From: Sclerotinia nivalis
Lineage: Eukaryota > Ascomycota > Leotiomycetes > Helotiales > Sclerotiniaceae
Direction: 5' to 3'
NCBI GenBank assembly: GCA_029531795.1
Contig: JAPEIS010000001.1
Span: forward strand, 7,564,001 to 7,628,000
DNA: 64,000 nucleotides
Under the pieces are notes generated by a model, which was given only the letters and a program-made list of their open reading frames with translations, ran no database searches and was not told the origin of the DNA. A program made the translations under genes and the position numbers. Numbering within the stretch: position 1 is the stretch's first letter; every line of letters begins with the position of its first letter. This document shows positions 45,664 to 59,530 of the stretch, one piece after another.

Positions 45664-46023
45664 ATGTATTCCCACCAAAGCGTTCGTGATACGTGTAAAT
45701 CTACCCAAGTAAGAAGGGCGCCAGGAAAGGCTGGAACCGACCTGGATTTCACCGTACTCCGTAAAATCCCAAGGATATTAAAAGCCCTGCCTGTAAGGTT
45801 ACCAAACGAAATGCTTGAATCGATTTTCGGGTGTTGGCCAAGCATATCAACACTTCCAAGGATATGGAACATCCATTCAAAATCAACCAGTTCATCAGTT
45901 CCTTCTTATACGAAGCAAGCCGCCCAAAATCGTCTGGTCATTCTTCGGATACTTACAGAAATGCCAGATGGCAATCATGAGGTAGGGAGAAATATTTATT
46001 CGGCTGCAACAACGGTACAATGA
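45664..46023 (+). CDS. Hypothetical ORF, 119 residues
   Basis: ATG at 45664, TGA at 46021. The sequence is better mixed than other ORFs in this desert and contains ALPVRLPNEMLESIFGCW, which faintly resembles an F-box opening (LPxEhLxxIF). No further support; no intron model improves it. It could be a fragment of an F-box or 2EXR-type gene or chance. Confidence 0.25.
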   Translation: MYSHQSVRDTCKSTQVRRAPGKAGTDLDFTVLRKIPRILKALPVRLPNEMLESIFGCWPSISTLPRIWNIHSKSTSSSVPSYTKQAAQNRLVILRILTEMPDGNHEVGRNIYSAATTVQ

Positions 46024-46070
46024 TACAAGGGAAGAGTTGGAATAGGGCCGGATTAAGATATTTGGTGTGG

Positions 46071-46144
46071 TACGAAGAAGTCGGCGAGAATTAGACGGTG
46101 TGTGTGATACGAAGAAGTCGGCGAGAATTAGACGGTGTGTGTGA
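46071..46144. repeat. Perfect 37-bp tandem duplication
   Basis: Bases 46071-46107 are repeated exactly at 46108-46144 (units begin TACGAAGAAG and end GTGTGTGTGA). Identity implies a recent event. Confidence 0.95.
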
Positions 46145-48140
46145 TATCTAGGATTTTGGAACGGGATTGGATATTGGTGATAGAGGACGATGAGACTTAT
46201 CTTTCTGAAATCTAGTTATCGAAAGGTCATTGGATGTAGCGGTGATGAGATTATGAGATTATGAGACGATGAGACGATGAGATGATAAGACGTATTTATC
46301 TTTTTAGAATTTAGATAGGTTGGTATATCATATTTCAGTTCATTGAAATTCTGAAATGGGTAGTATATAGCGAAGATGAGACGTTCTTTCTAGAATCTAG
46401 ATAAGTACCATGCATGTATGTCATGTCCCTGTTTCCAACCAGCTGGATTTTGGTATCGTGATGATGATTTTTGAGATAGGCATCGTAAACATATACCCCA
46501 CCATTTCCATTTCCTCGAGTCAATTTACTGTGCGCGGTCAACAGATACAGATACTAAATATATCTGATACTGATAATTGATTTATTGAATTGAGATAAAT
46601 AGAATGAAACCAAGGTCCTATCTCTAAAATTTGTCCCAGAGTTATCAATTGTAAAGTTGACTTCTGACTGAGCAAGGCTTGAGCTTGAATACTATTGGTT
46701 GGTTCTTCTCCTTCTCCCTCTTTTCCTTCTCAATATCATACGTTACATAGAATGATCAACATATTCCAATAGGTGGACCGTGATGCAACCATCCGTTGAG
46801 GCTTTAAACTCAGAATCAGATGCATCAATGCAGCCAAGGAGAGGAAGTCGAAGGTTGAAAACAGGTCAATCCCTATTAAAAATCCCGACCTCATCCTTAC
46901 CAAAATACCCAAAATCCTTGCCCCGCATTCTCATATCGAATACTGAACTTCTCAATCTCAAGACTCCTTACGGAGTATAGAATTTCAAATGAAAGAAACG
47001 AAACTTTCTCCAGATTTAGTATGATTCAATGCTATCAATTTTATCTATCCTATCAATTCACTCAATCCATTCAATTTAACAAAATCCCATGATTCACGAT
47101 TCCACCCCTTCACTTACATGTCTCATGTCTCACGTCTCACCTATTAAATCATTTCCCCTTCACTCCCTTCACTTCCCCATGTCAATTATCGTGCGGAGAA
47201 GTTTACTTATTTGAACCACTTCTTACTAAAACGCCACGACAGACAAGCCAAAGCTCCAATTAAAACAATCGGAGGCTTCGACAAGTCGTGCATGAGATTA
47301 CTCTTTTTGATGAAAAACGTTTAGCGGCCAAGATAAATAACGTATCAACAGCCATCAATGACTTGGACACTACTCGAGTACATCAAATTTATTACTAAAT
47401 CAAGAACAGTTTGATGATATATATATATAGGTATTATCTATAGGTATTATCTAAACTAATATTTTTATAAAGATGGGGGAAAATAAATGGGGATGCATAC
47501 TTAGGTAGTTGCAGGGACATGTAGGGTTTAGGATACAGCTTATAAGTACTCTCTAGATATTGTGCCGTTGCTGCTGATGCGTGTTGTATGTTGCTAGTGC
47601 TTCAAACCTTGGTGGAGTATAATAATACCTCGACGACCTCACCTCACTTCACTTCAAACCTACTCCAATATTGCCTTCATTTTGTTTTGCATATATATAT
47701 ATATTTCTTCCAATTCACTTTTCGAGGCTGTGAAAAACAAATCTTAAAATTGCCCGTAGATTTGTTTCCAATCTTACCTAGGTATCGGAATAACGGCTTT
47801 ACGGTTTGGAGAAGCGGGTTGATACGTTGGTGTCACTTTTATTTGTGTACCGGTCAACAAGGTTATTGGACCATATCGAGTATTTGAAGAAACACTAAGG
47901 GTGAATCTTTTCCTCTCGACGACATCAAAATCCTCTGCCGGAGCAAATCTTTTACTTAAGAGCTTCTTCCACAACCTTTTCAAATCTTACCTCCGCCTCA
48001 ACTATCACACAACAAACACTTTCCTCTCACCCACCGTCTTTTCCATTAAAGATCGACTACTCAACTTAAATTACACTCCTTATTCAAGATACCATTACAC
48101 CTAAAGTCTTTCAACAATAATTCGCATCCAGTAATCCAAT
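46145..48140. other. Spacer upstream of the UNC93-type gene
   Basis: Contains ATGAGAC-type short repeats near 46240-46290 and TA runs at about 47414 and 47690. A 66-codon ORF at 46780-46980 (Ser/Pro/Arg-rich) is not supported. The last 300 bases are probably 5' leader and promoter of the transporter. Confidence 0.5.
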
Positions 48141-50005
48141 ATGGAAAAAGATGCTGCGCACGCGCATTCTCCAGAGGTTGTCCCAGTTCATGGAGAAGAC
48201 AACGTCGAATATCGCACTGATACCCCTACTACTGCTATCGATCAAAATGGTTGGAAGTATAAGAATCGTCGATTCCTTGGTATGACCTTTTGGTATGCAT
48301 CTCCTCGAGTTCAACTTACCATGGTCGCATTCGTTTGCTTCCTTTGCCCTGGTATGTTCAATGCGCTTGGTGGCCTTGGTGGTGGTGGAAAGGCAGATCC
48401 AACTCTTGCAGATCATATGGTAAGTCATTCATTCTTTTATGTCGACCTTCTTCCAAGTCGATTGCTTTTCTTGGCATTCATGACAATGGATTTTAATTCT
48501 GGACTTTTTCGCTGTCACGAATTTATCACTAATATGATATTTCTTAGAACACCGCTCTATATTCCACCTTTGCAGTCTTCGCTTTCTTCGGTGGTACTTT
48601 TGTCAACAAATTGGGTGTAAAGGCTTGTTTGGCTTTTGGTGGTATCGGATATTGCATTTATGCAATCTCTCTTCTCGCTTCTGTTCACGCAAATGTTGGT
48701 GGCTTTAATATCTTCGCCGGTGCACTTCTAGGTGTTTGTGCTGGTCTTCTATGGACTGCACAAGGAACTATCATGGTTTCATATCCATATGAAGGTGATA
48801 AGGGAAAATACTTTGGTGTTTTCTGGGCTGTCTTTAACTTTGGTGCTGTTCTTGGTGCTTTGGTAGGTTTTGATTTACTTGTCTCTTCACCTTCTTTGCA
48901 CGCAATTTTATACATATCTTGCTTTGTATTTCAAGTTTCTATATCTCCACATCACATTTTGGTGCGACGAGGAAACCTCATACTCTAGCGGCCCATATAA
49001 ATACTAAAGATCATGGACTAACATTAATTTTAGATTCCACTTGGTCAAAATATCAACGTCAAGACCAACAGCACTGTCAATGATGGTACTTACATCGCAT
49101 TCATTATTCTCATGTTCCTTGGTGCTTGTCTAGCTCTCTTCTTATGTAACGCCGACGACATCGTTCGACCAGATGGTACTAAAGTTGTCCTTATGAAGCA
49201 CCCATCCTGGAAATCCGAATTCATTGGTCTTTACGATACTATCGTTCAAGAACCATTCATCATTCTTCTCTTCCCCATGTTCTGGGCTTCCAATTGGTTT
49301 TACACCTATCAACAAAATGGAATGAACGCTGCCGTTTTCAATACCCGCACTCGTGCTCTCAACAACGTCTTATACTGGACGGCTCAAATTTTTGGTGCAG
49401 TCATCTTCGGTTTCGGTCTTGATGCTGGTAACTTTCGTCGATCGGTTCGTGCCAAGTCCGCTCTTGGTTTCCTTCTCACTATCACCATGATTACTTGGGG
49501 TGGTGGATACGCATTTGAAAGAACCTATAGTCGTGAGAGCACCAATTCAATCACTGGAAACTATGTTCCTGTTGATTGGACTGATGGTGGCAAAAAATAC
49601 ATTGGTCCCATGTTCCTCTACATCTTCTATGGATTTTTCGATTCCGCATGGCAAGGATGCGTTTATTGGTTCATGGGAGCCCTCTCTAACTCTGGACGCA
49701 AATCAGCTAATTACGTCGGTTTTTACAAGGGTATTCAATCAGCTGGTGGTGCTGTCATGTGGGCATTGGATGCTAAGAAACTCTCTTACCATGATGAGTT
49801 TATAAGCAATTGGATTCTCCTCTCCGTCTCTTGCGTCATCGCCGCTCCGGTTATCTTCTTGAGAATTAAGGATACGGTTACCGTCGAGGAGGATCTGCAG
49901 GGTACGGATGAAACTCTGGCGGATGTGGTTCCGGAAGGCCATGCGGAGAAGGAGGTTGGTGCTCTTGAGTTGAATACTCATGTTGATCGTACCGATCACG
50001 TTTAA
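48141..50005 (+). CDS. UNC93-like major-facilitator membrane transporter
   Basis: Exons 48141-48419, 48548-48862, 49034-50005; all phase 0; 521 residues. Introns have GTAAGT/GTAGGT donors and TTAG acceptors. About eleven to twelve hydrophobic helices: FVCFLCPGMFNALGGLGGGG, FAVFAFFGGTFVNKLGVKAC, GALLGVCAGLLWTAQGTIMV, FFGVFWAVFNFGAVLGAL-type segments, FLGACLALFLC, then the second half including NWFYTYQQNGMNAAVFNTRT and ANYVGFYKGIQSAGGAVMWA. The WTAQG and YKG..S.G motifs are typical of the fungal UNC93/DUF895 group. Hydrophilic N- and C-termini. Substrate unknown. The codon choice is strongly biased to C-ending codons in places, which may indicate high expression. Confidence 0.9.
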
Positions 50006-52890
50006 TTTCTTTTTTTGTCTGAGCATTACCTTCTTTTCTCACCAACTTGATTGATTCATTTATTTGCTTTGGGAATTACTTCTCTACGTTTTTGCGCGGG
50101 TCACTAGATGGGATTCATACATGGATTGGGAGGGATGGGTGGATAGATGGACAGCTTTTTTCTGCTAGATGGTTTCCTCCACATCTCCCAAATCAGCACT
50201 TCCAGAAACCAAACTTTGCTTTCTCCCTCTCTCTTTCTGTGCCTCTCCCTCAACATCCTCACCAAACGCATTCCGGAGAAAATCCGAACAAAGCAATGAC
50301 TATTTTCGTTGGGTACTAACTCTTTCCTTCCCTTTGGATTGAGTTTTATTTGGGTGGATTTTTCATTTCTTTCTGCTTTATTCAATTTTTCCAAGGGCGG
50401 GTGGGGGGTTTCTAATCTGGTGGTTTTTCAGATTTTCGGTTTGTGGATAGGTTGGGTTACTATGGGAGGTGAGGTCTTTGATTGATATCATATCATATCA
50501 TAGACAGAGAGACATAGAGATAGGAAGATAGATAGGGAGATAGATACATGGGAAATGGGAGATGATTATGATTGCAGGATTGATTTGCAGGATTTGAGTG
50601 GCGGGATATGATATGATATGATTTGATACGGTATGATAGGGTCATGATGTTTGGTTTTGATTGAATCAAATCGGACATGATATGATATGATATGAAAGAA
50701 CCAGATTAGATCAGAACATAATGATTGCGAATGATATGATATGAAATGAAATATGAAATATGATTGATGCGTACCTTGATATCTGGATATCTGGATAGTT
50801 AGTTAGATAGGTAGATAAATACCAAGTACTAATTGAGCGCGAAAGGAAAGATATACAAGACTATACAATAACTTGATGACGAGCACTTTCATCTTGATCT
50901 CCATTTTGTAAATCTGAATTGGAAAATAGAATATCTTGAGAATAACAAGTAAATCCGGTGAAGCAAATCTCGTTAATTACTACAATTGTGAATATGATTT
51001 TACTATGAAGGATATAGATATAATATTACTTGATAATCATCCCATAAGTGCGGAAAGGTACCCATATCCACATACACTTAGGACTTGCAACCTCGTTTCC
51101 GATATATCTCTAGGAATTTGACCTCCTCCATCAAACACCGCGGCATTCCGCCCAGAGACGGTCGTCGGTTCATTGCGCTTGCATTGCCCGAGAGGATGGG
51201 AGAGGCTTTTGATTCGCAACTGTCTGACCCCATTTCAAAGGAGTCAATAAAAGTAATAAAATCAGACGCAAGATTACACCGCCAGACGCGCAACCTGGGT
51301 TTTGGCTCTATTGCTTCATTCTTGGAGAAAGGGAGGCGCGTGTGAGTGGATATGAATAAATAAGTGGCTGCTGGCAATGGAGACAAGCAACGGTGACCTT
51401 TTATCTTATTTCAAAGGAAGAGAAAATCCACCTACTTCCTTTGATTTTTCAGTAGGATTCTTTTGTCATTCCTATTCCGGGGATATCACTAACTTTTCGT
51501 TCGGAATGTCTGAAGTGATGTTGGTGGACGAGAAGTTGATACCAAAGTAGATTGAGGTCAAATCCGTAGTTTGAGAGGACTTTCCAAAGAATCACGCATC
51601 AATCCGAATATACGAGATTCAATTCTAAGACGCCCATATCGATATACGTAGACAAAATGGCGATGAGTCATTTACCAATTCAATGGCATTGCTGAGTTTT
51701 GTGGTTGATGGTAGTTGAGGGATTGCCCGTGGAAAGAACTTTCTTTTCATATTCAATGCCATCGATGCATCCAAGATGGAAACAACTCCCGACCCGAATA
51801 GCTGGAAGTGTGCAATCCACATATCACTAGATAGTGTGTATGTGGCCGGGAAGGGTCACTCTGCTACTGGGGGAGACTCTGGACTAGAGAGTCTCTTGTT
51901 CCAAAAATAAGCTTCCCATTTGCTTGTAGCTTCCCATGCAGCAATGCATTCGGGGTCTTCACTCGAAGCATATCCAAAAGCCTCACATAGACATGTTCAT
52001 CAATATCTGAGGACAAAGTGCATATCTCATGACACGATATTTGATTGAGGGGGAATGTCGAGTCGGTGTTTTTCGGGTGGAAATTATAAAAGGTAGATAT
52101 TATCCCGCTATCTTATTGCTCATCAAAATTGATAAAAAAAAATCAAGCCAGATGTATCATTAAATCTTGAGGCATTTTATTAGTCTGGCTCTTCAAAAAG
52201 CATGGTATTCGCGGGATGAACTAATCGATCGATGTGTACCCATGGTCCTTTAGAGCTACGAGAAGGTAGGATTCTTTAGTATAAACAACTCTCATCAATA
52301 ACCTGATCGACAACGTTTAGAATATCGATCATTCAATTTGAGATGAATAACTGATCATCTTATATCAACATTAATGATATTGGAAGAATCCACGACGAGG
52401 TGAAAACCGTTATGCTAAGATAAAATGAAAGAAAAGGCTGAGACAAATGGATAAGCCTCGGTTATCTTAAACGGGCGGGACTAACAGAATATTTTTAAAA
52501 ATCCCCGGTGAGGCTATTCTCGACTTTTTTTTTTCAAGGCTGTCTCGCTGTCCTTAGAAATCTTTCACTCCACTTTTGTGGCCGCTTTTATATTTCTTGA
52601 TTCGAACCTTATTTGAAAGCATAACATCGATACCGGTCAACCAGCTTAGGACGACGAAACGAACTGATCAACAATCGATTCCTGCACATACATACATAAA
52701 ACGATCTTTCACTAATATTACCTTTACCACATTCAATTTATGGCCCATGAAGTCATGATAACTACAATACTTAAGATCTGTTAATGCCGAGATTATTAGA
52801 GGCATTGCGCCTCAAAACCCCTTGATTCTTATACCACTTTCTCCAAACCAAAGAATTAGGTAGACTGAGGAGCTGGTTCCAAGTCACCAA
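50006..52890. other. Spacer without supported gene
   Basis: About 2.9 kb. ATGATATGAT-type repeats lie at 50480-50760. Overlapping ORFs on both strands at 51078-51386 are mutual shadows with no motif. The last few hundred bases form the promoter and leader of PIK1. Confidence 0.55.
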
Positions 52891-55800
52891 ATGTCTTGGG
52901 ATTTGTTAAAGCGCTTTATCGAGTCCGATGTTTTCAATCAGAATCCATTCCTCTCCGTAGCCTACCTATCGTATGCCATTTACCCCTTTCCAATCATCGC
53001 AAGTTTCTTTTACTGATTGCTTGAGTTGGCAGACGGTATGCGGACCATGTCGGGATACATTATGTTCTTTGCTCGAAGTTGCGACAATTCAGTTATGAGG
53101 AAATTGAATTCTTCCTCCCGCAACTATGCCACCTAATTATAAGTGTCAATAACGAGTCTGTGGCTTTGGAAGAGTTTATTCTGGATTTGTGCGAGGACTC
53201 GGTCAATGCTGCATTATTGGTATTTTGAAGGCAGATATACATGATGGGACAGGTCACTAACTAAAATCGCAGACATTCTGGTTATTTCAAACATACCTCC
53301 ATGATCTTTCCGCGAATCCCCAATCCGAAGCCTTCAAGACATGTAGACGGATATATAATAAGGTCCAGCATATCGTATTCGGGGTTTCGGAAACTCCAAC
53401 GAAGAAAATTAGTGAAAATGTTTTACCTGTTACCGTCCTGGCAAGTTTTGTTCTAGCGAGTATTGCAGTTCCATTTCTACCAAGGTGGGCTGGACCGTTG
53501 GCTATTTCACAAGCGCGGAAACCTCAAAGTACGGGAAATGTGGTCGCAGATACCAGTCAGATGCAGACTCAAAAGATTGTTAGAAGCCATACAACGACGC
53601 CGGGATCTACGCGAACAAAGCAGAGGAGAGAGGCTGCAAGAAATGCGAGCGCCCCTGGTGGTAGTGGTGTGAATAGTGCTGTGTCTTCTGAAGCCCCACC
53701 GGATCTGGCTCGATCGAACTCCTTAACTCGACCCACCTCATCGAAATCTAACCGAAAAGTGCCTCTAGAACACATAAGGCCCTCTCATCTTGACCTCAAA
53801 GCATTGGATTCTCGAAATCAGAGCTCGGCATCTCTTCCAGAACTACGAAAGCCAAATATACCTACCAGACCAGCAACTCCTGTTACAGCTGGTCTTCCAA
53901 CAAGGTTGACTGAACCCATCAATAAAAGATACTCTCAACATTCACACAGTGGAAAAATCCTGACTCCAGTGTCATTGACTCACAAACAGAAAGTTAAACT
54001 ATTAAGGCAAAATTATTTCCGTTCCCAAACCCAGTTCCTCAGAGCCCTCGAGGACATATCAAATCGCCTAGTTATTGTTCCAAAACCCGCGCGTCTCAGT
54101 GCATTACGTGCCGAACTTGCTCTGATCGCGCAGGATTTACCAGCAGAAGTTGATATACCAGTCATTTGTCCCGCTACCCTCGTGGATGGAATTCCTAGCA
54201 AAAGTAAACATCACCGTATCGTTCGTTTGAACCCAGCCGAAGCGACTGTATTGAATAGTGCGGAGAAAGTACCATATCTCTTGATGGTAGAGGTACTTCG
54301 AGATGACTTCTCTTTCAATCCGGAAACCCTAGAAAATGACCGTTTATTGAGCCGATTAGTGTCAGAGGAAGGAACCCATAAGAGACGAAGATTTGACCTT
54401 TCAGAATCTGGACGATCGTACAGTAATAACAGCATCAAAAGTACGGATAATACCCCCGATAGTGTTTTTGAGCCAGTCAATGGCGATTTGGGCAGCTCAC
54501 CATTAATCAAAGAAATAGATCATGATGATGAGGATGCTCAGACGCCAACTTACAAGGAGAATGTAGCAGCTCCCCGGCCGGCACAGACATCAAGCGGTAC
54601 AACAACTCAATCGAGTATATCCGGCTTCGTAACACCCAGGACATCCGGAACATCAACATCGAGATCTAGCAGCCCTACACCGAAAAGAAAGATGACACTT
54701 CCTGGAGTTGGTAGATCAGGAGAAAAAGACCAACCAGACTTTTCTACTCTTACAACACATATCAGGACTGCTACGCAAATGCTTACCCAGCTCAATTCGA
54801 CGAGCGGGAAGAGACCCAAACATGAGGTTGATGCAATTCGTCATAAGATCATCGCCAGTATACAAAGTCTGGAGGAGCAAAGCTACGATTCAGAAGATAT
54901 TGGACAATCACAAACATTCGATATGATCATGGAGAAAGCGAACGCAGCAGCAGCAGCAGCAGCAGCAAATGTTGCACCGGAAGATATCGAGGCAGAATCA
55001 CCATCTGATTCGGATGCTGTTATTAATGTTGGAGCTGGTGCAGCCCGAATGGAGAACGATCAAAAGACTGGTGGTGTTCAGAGAAAAGGGGATAGAGATG
55101 ATCCGAGCGCTGCGACATTTGGAGAAGCCTGGAACGTCAAGAAAGAACGAATCAGGAAATCATCGCCATATGGGTGGATGAAGAACTGGGATGTCTTGAG
55201 TGTCATTGTAAAGACGGGTGCTGATTTACGGCAAGAAGCATTTGCATGTCAGCTCATCCAAAGCTGTGACAATATTTGGCAGGATGCGGGAACTCCAGTT
55301 TGGGTCAAGCGAATGAGAATTTTAGTTACTGGAGAATCGTCAGGTTTGATCGAGACAATTACGAATGGTGTATCCCTACATTCACTCAAGCGTAGTCTCA
55401 CACTTGCTACTATCGAGGCGGGTCAAAACCCTCGGAGGCGAATTGCCACATTGAGAGATCATTTCGTTAAGACTTTTGGACCTCCGGAGAGTGATGCCTA
55501 TAAAGCGGCTGAAGACGCATTTAAACGGTCACTTGCGGCGTATAGCATTATCTCTTATGTTTTGCAGTTAAAAGATCGACACAATGGCAATGTTCTTATT
55601 GACAATGAAGGACATATCATTCACATCGACTTCGGCTTTATGCTTTCCAATTCTCCTGGATCAGTTGGCTTTGAAGCTGCTCCTTTTAAACTAACACAGG
55701 ATTATGTTGATGTTCTGGGAGGTGTTGGATCACCTGCTTTTGATGATTACAAAAAGTTATGCAAACAGGCTTTTCAAGGTATGCTTTTCACGATAATTCT

Positions 55801-56129
55801 GGGCGATCATAGTCTAACGGAATCTAGCGCTACGAAGGTCTGCAGATCATCTAATTGATCTCGTTGCTATGATGGGACGAGAATCGAAGATGCCCTGTTT
55901 CTCGTACGGAGTTGCTCAAGCAACAAATAGTTTGAGGCAAAGGTTTCAGCTTCAGATGAGTGCGGATGAGGCAGAAGCGTTTGTGGAGACTGACTTGATT
56001 GGGAAGTCTTTGGGAAGTTATTATACACGATTGTATGTTGTTCCGCCCCCTTTCTTGGTAGATGGTTGAATGCTAATAAATATGCATAGATATGATACTT
56101 TCCAATACCGCACGCAGGGTATATATTAG
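52891..56129 (+). CDS. pik1: Phosphatidylinositol 4-kinase PIK1 (PI4K beta type)
   Basis: Makes PI4P at the Golgi (and nucleus in yeast); essential in yeast. Exons 52891-52970, 53033-53219, 53273-55778, 55828-56032, 56090-56129; 1005 residues, phase consistent. N-terminal lipid-kinase-unique region starts MSWDLLKRFIESDVFNQNPF and includes RQFSYEEIEFFLPQLCHLII. A long Ser/Thr/Pro-rich middle follows, with a poly-Ala run from a (GCA)8 tract at about 54944. The catalytic domain contains VIVKTGADLRQEAFACQLI (substrate/ATP Lys region), LQLKDRHNGNVLIDNEGHII (catalytic loop) and IHIDFGFML (DFG). The C-terminus ends YDTFQYRTQGIY, as usual for this family. The last intron splits the final Leu-Tyr codons. 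Confidence 0.96.
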
Positions 56130-57749
56130 CTGGTGGAACGTGTAGGCATGCTGTACAGTTCTGCCAGAAAGTGTAAGCGTTTGGAACTGAATGCATTGTG
56201 ACTGGCGTGGCGTTGGATAAAATCATTGAGCTGATTGATTTATGTTTGGCATTTACGATGTAGCGATTTGTGAAAAGGTGATCAAGTATCCTTATAGTAA
56301 GGGAGAAAATAAGAGATAGAAGGAGCAGAAGAGATTTTTTTTGACATACAGGAGACTTGACTTAACCGTTCGAATGATATGGAGATTTTAGTCTAATGAC
56401 TTAAATGAAGATACATAATGTCCGCAGCATTTGCCCAAAACTCCGCGTTGTTTTGGCTAGCTGATTCAGATGAGGGAAAGGATTCCTGCTCTGCGCTCTT
56501 TCGCACTGTCTTTTCAAATCTCCAACGCGAACAATGTTTGAGCTGAGAATGTTGATTGCAGGCAAAAATAGGACTGGAATCGACACTTCATAAGTTGGCC
56601 GAATTTCTTTGTATGCAAAATTGTACAGGGAATTTTTGAGTTTTGACGTTTTACTTCGGCACCAATTGAGATTTTCCTGGACCGAACTCTGAGAACGTAT
56701 CCACCCAATATGCCAATGCCCCTACCAATACTCGGGTCAAACCTCATGACCGAGTTGCTGGTACCATAAATCATGGTCTGATTGGTCTATCTTAGATATA
56801 TAGAATATTCGACTTTCTACGTTTGCCTCAAGATCATGATTCTGGATTCGTCTAGAGAGAGGCTTAATACAAATAATAACCGAGATTCCAACATTTGCCT
56901 CCAAGTCACCACAGTTCGCAGCTTGTCTGTCTCAGGGATTAAAAAAATCTTTGACTTGTCGGTGAACAAATAACGATTCTTGGTCTTGTGTATGTAGCTG
57001 TACCTCGTGTTACTAAGTACCCAGTAGTGGCAAAGACCTGAAAGGAGCGGATAAATAGTAAATGCACTCGGATGCATTAAACTATTTACGTTCAAGGAAG
57101 AAGATGATCCGATTTTCGAGAATCAGCGAAGAAAGTTAATTGGCCAAGCGTATGCTGAAGCTTAAAATGGGGAAACCCCCGCAATCGAGGCTTACTCCAT
57201 GGGGTTGAACACATTAAGAGGCGGCTAGCTAGGCGTTGCCAGACCAGGGTAAAGTGAAGGTTTAAACCCTGTCCTGTCAAAATGTGGAGTTGTAATTAGG
57301 CTAAATACAAAAATCACCAGTCTTTTCCCTTCCAGATGTTGGTCTCAGAAAATTTCCACCAATTGATGAATCTCATCACGCGGTTGGGAATATATCCTCG
57401 GGTGTACGAATGTAGATTTGACATGGTATCTCGTCCTTTAGTTGGTGGTTACTCAAGTAGATGGTGATCTATGGTCTTCCTATGGTGTGGAAAGTTTGCG
57501 TAAATGGGGAACAGGGGAGCTTTTCCACTTATCCATGTTCCAACACAGAGGTTCGTTTTACCCGGTGCACTGCACGATGTACCAGTTGATTGAATGGCAT
57601 GACAAGGTCGTACTCTTCCTTCTCATATATAGATACAGTACCATGCCACTTCACGCTGTACCCACCAGGAATTTTATTCTTGAAACTTCTTTTTTGTCCT
57701 GTTTTCGAGCTTGACAGTAGAGTAGTTCCAGTGGAACAAGGTTGACAAG
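56130..57749. other. Spacer between PIK1 and the sugar transporter
   Basis: About 1.6 kb with no supported gene. The ORF at 57442-57714 ends just before the transporter start and has no features; the region is mainly promoter. Confidence 0.55.
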
Positions 57750-59530
57750 ATGGGAAAGCTTTTTAATATTTCGCTGGCGGCGTTTGCTGCTACTGGGTGA
57801 GTTTACCTTTTCATCTAGATATTGTCTCTAGTGAAGTTGGGGGTTCTAACATGCAGTTTTCAGATCATTTCTTTTTGGTTACGATGCAGGTGTTATGACA
57901 GATGTGATAGCCTCCCAGAACTTCCTCAATTTCTTCAACACGACACAAGATTCCTCTATCATCGGTGCCATCAACTCTACATTTAATGGAGGTGCTGTGT
58001 TTGGTGCCCTTCAGGGTGGTCTTACTATGGATCGATTTGGGCGAAAAATTACCATTCTCATTGGCGCATTGATTTGTCTCGTTGGAGCTACGCTACAGAC
58101 TGCCGCGCAGAATCTGCCTATGATGCTCGTGGGTCGTATCTTTACAGGTTGGGCGGTCGGTTTGCTTAGTATGGCTGTACCGGTGTACAATGCAGAGTGT
58201 GCGGATCCAAAAATTAGAGGATTGATTGTGGGATTGAGTCAACAGATGATTGGAGTGGGATTCATTGTGTATGTTAATTCCGTCTCCAGGATTCTGATAT
58301 GAATTACTGACATTTTCAAAGTTCAACTTGGGTAGGATATGGCTGTGGTGTTACATCGGACGAGAGCGCTGTGCAATGGCGAGTTCCACTCGCGGTACAA
58401 ATGATTCCTTGTCTTATCCTCGCCTCCGGTATTATGTTCTTCCCCGAATCACCTCGTCATCTCATGGAAACCGATCGTGAAGAGCAAGCATTAGTGATTT
58501 TGAGGAAGTTGCATTCCACTGGTTCAAATGATGAGTTCATCCTCAAGGAATTTAATGAAATCAAGGAAACCATTGCTGCAGAAAAGGCAATCACGGTACC
58601 GGGCTGGAGGATTATGTTTACAGTTCCACAATGGAGAACGAGATTGGGTCATGGAGTTGCTGTTCAAGCTTTTACTCAGTTTACTGGAATTAGTAAGTTT
58701 TTTGATGATGAGACATGAAAATAATGGTTACTGACATGAATTAGACGTTATTGGTTATTATCAGAATACTATGTACAAGGCGTTAGGAATTACTGGAAAC
58801 AAAGCTTTACTTGTCTCAGGAATTTACAACTGCATGGGACCCTTGGCCAGTAAGTCAAGATACCACCAAGTACATATACACAATATAGACAAGGAACTAA
58901 CAACAAATCGCAGATCTCATTTTCATCAGCTTCATGATCGATAGAGTAGGACGTCGCAAGCCTCTCCTCTGGGGAACCGTCGGTATCACTCTCGCCCTCA
59001 TTTGCCAATCCATCCTCAACAGTCGCATCGATCCCGAAAATCCACAACATGGTCTTTCCATCGGTGGAGTCTTCTTCATCTTCTGCGTCACGGTTATCTT
59101 CTCATTTTCTTGGGGTCCTATCTCTTGGGTCTACATGTCTGAAGTAATGCCCATGCAAATCCGTGCTCGTGGAAACGCTTTCTCGACGGGAATTGGTAAT
59201 TGGCTTGTAGCTACTTTCTGGGCTCAAGTTTCTCCTCTAGCTTTGAAGCATTTGACGTGGAAATTTTATTTCTTGTTTGCTGGTTCGTTGATTTCTTCTT
59301 TTCTCCTTTATTATCTTACAATTATACTAACGAGATACCCCACAGCATGGAACGTAGTAATTACTATCCCAGTTGTCTTTTTCTTCTTCAAAGAAACCAA
59401 ACAACTCTCCCTCGAGGAAATTGATCTCCTCTTCGGCGAACGTGCACTCGGTACCCTACCGGATGATATCTCAAAGGGATTGGAGACGGAACATCATGAA
59501 ATGCATCCTAAAGCTCAAGATGAAGTGTAG
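57750..59530 (+). CDS. MFS sugar (hexose-type) transporter
   Basis: Exons 57750-57796, 57864-58268, 58322-58692, 58745-58849, 58914-59282, 59346-59530; 493 residues with consistent phase. Sugar-porter signatures: SFLFGYDAGVMTDV in helix 1, DRFGRKITI in the 2-3 loop, GRIFTGWAVGLLSMAVPVYNAECADPKIRG in helices 4-5, FFPESPRHLME in the central loop, DRVGRRKPLLWG in the 8-9 loop and the ISWVYMSEVMPMQIRARGNA region in helix 10. The last motif is KETKQLSLEEIDLLFG, where PETKG is usual; the changed residues are within family variation. Plasma-membrane sugar/H+ symport is the expected role; the substrate cannot be read from sequence. Confidence 0.94.

Noticed and set aside
51078..51386. 102-codon minus-strand and 86-codon plus-strand ORFs
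   Set aside because: Mutual shadows; neither has a recognisable motif or splice support.
57442..57714. 90-codon ORF just before the sugar transporter
   Set aside because: No ATG context or motif; lies in the probable promoter/leader.
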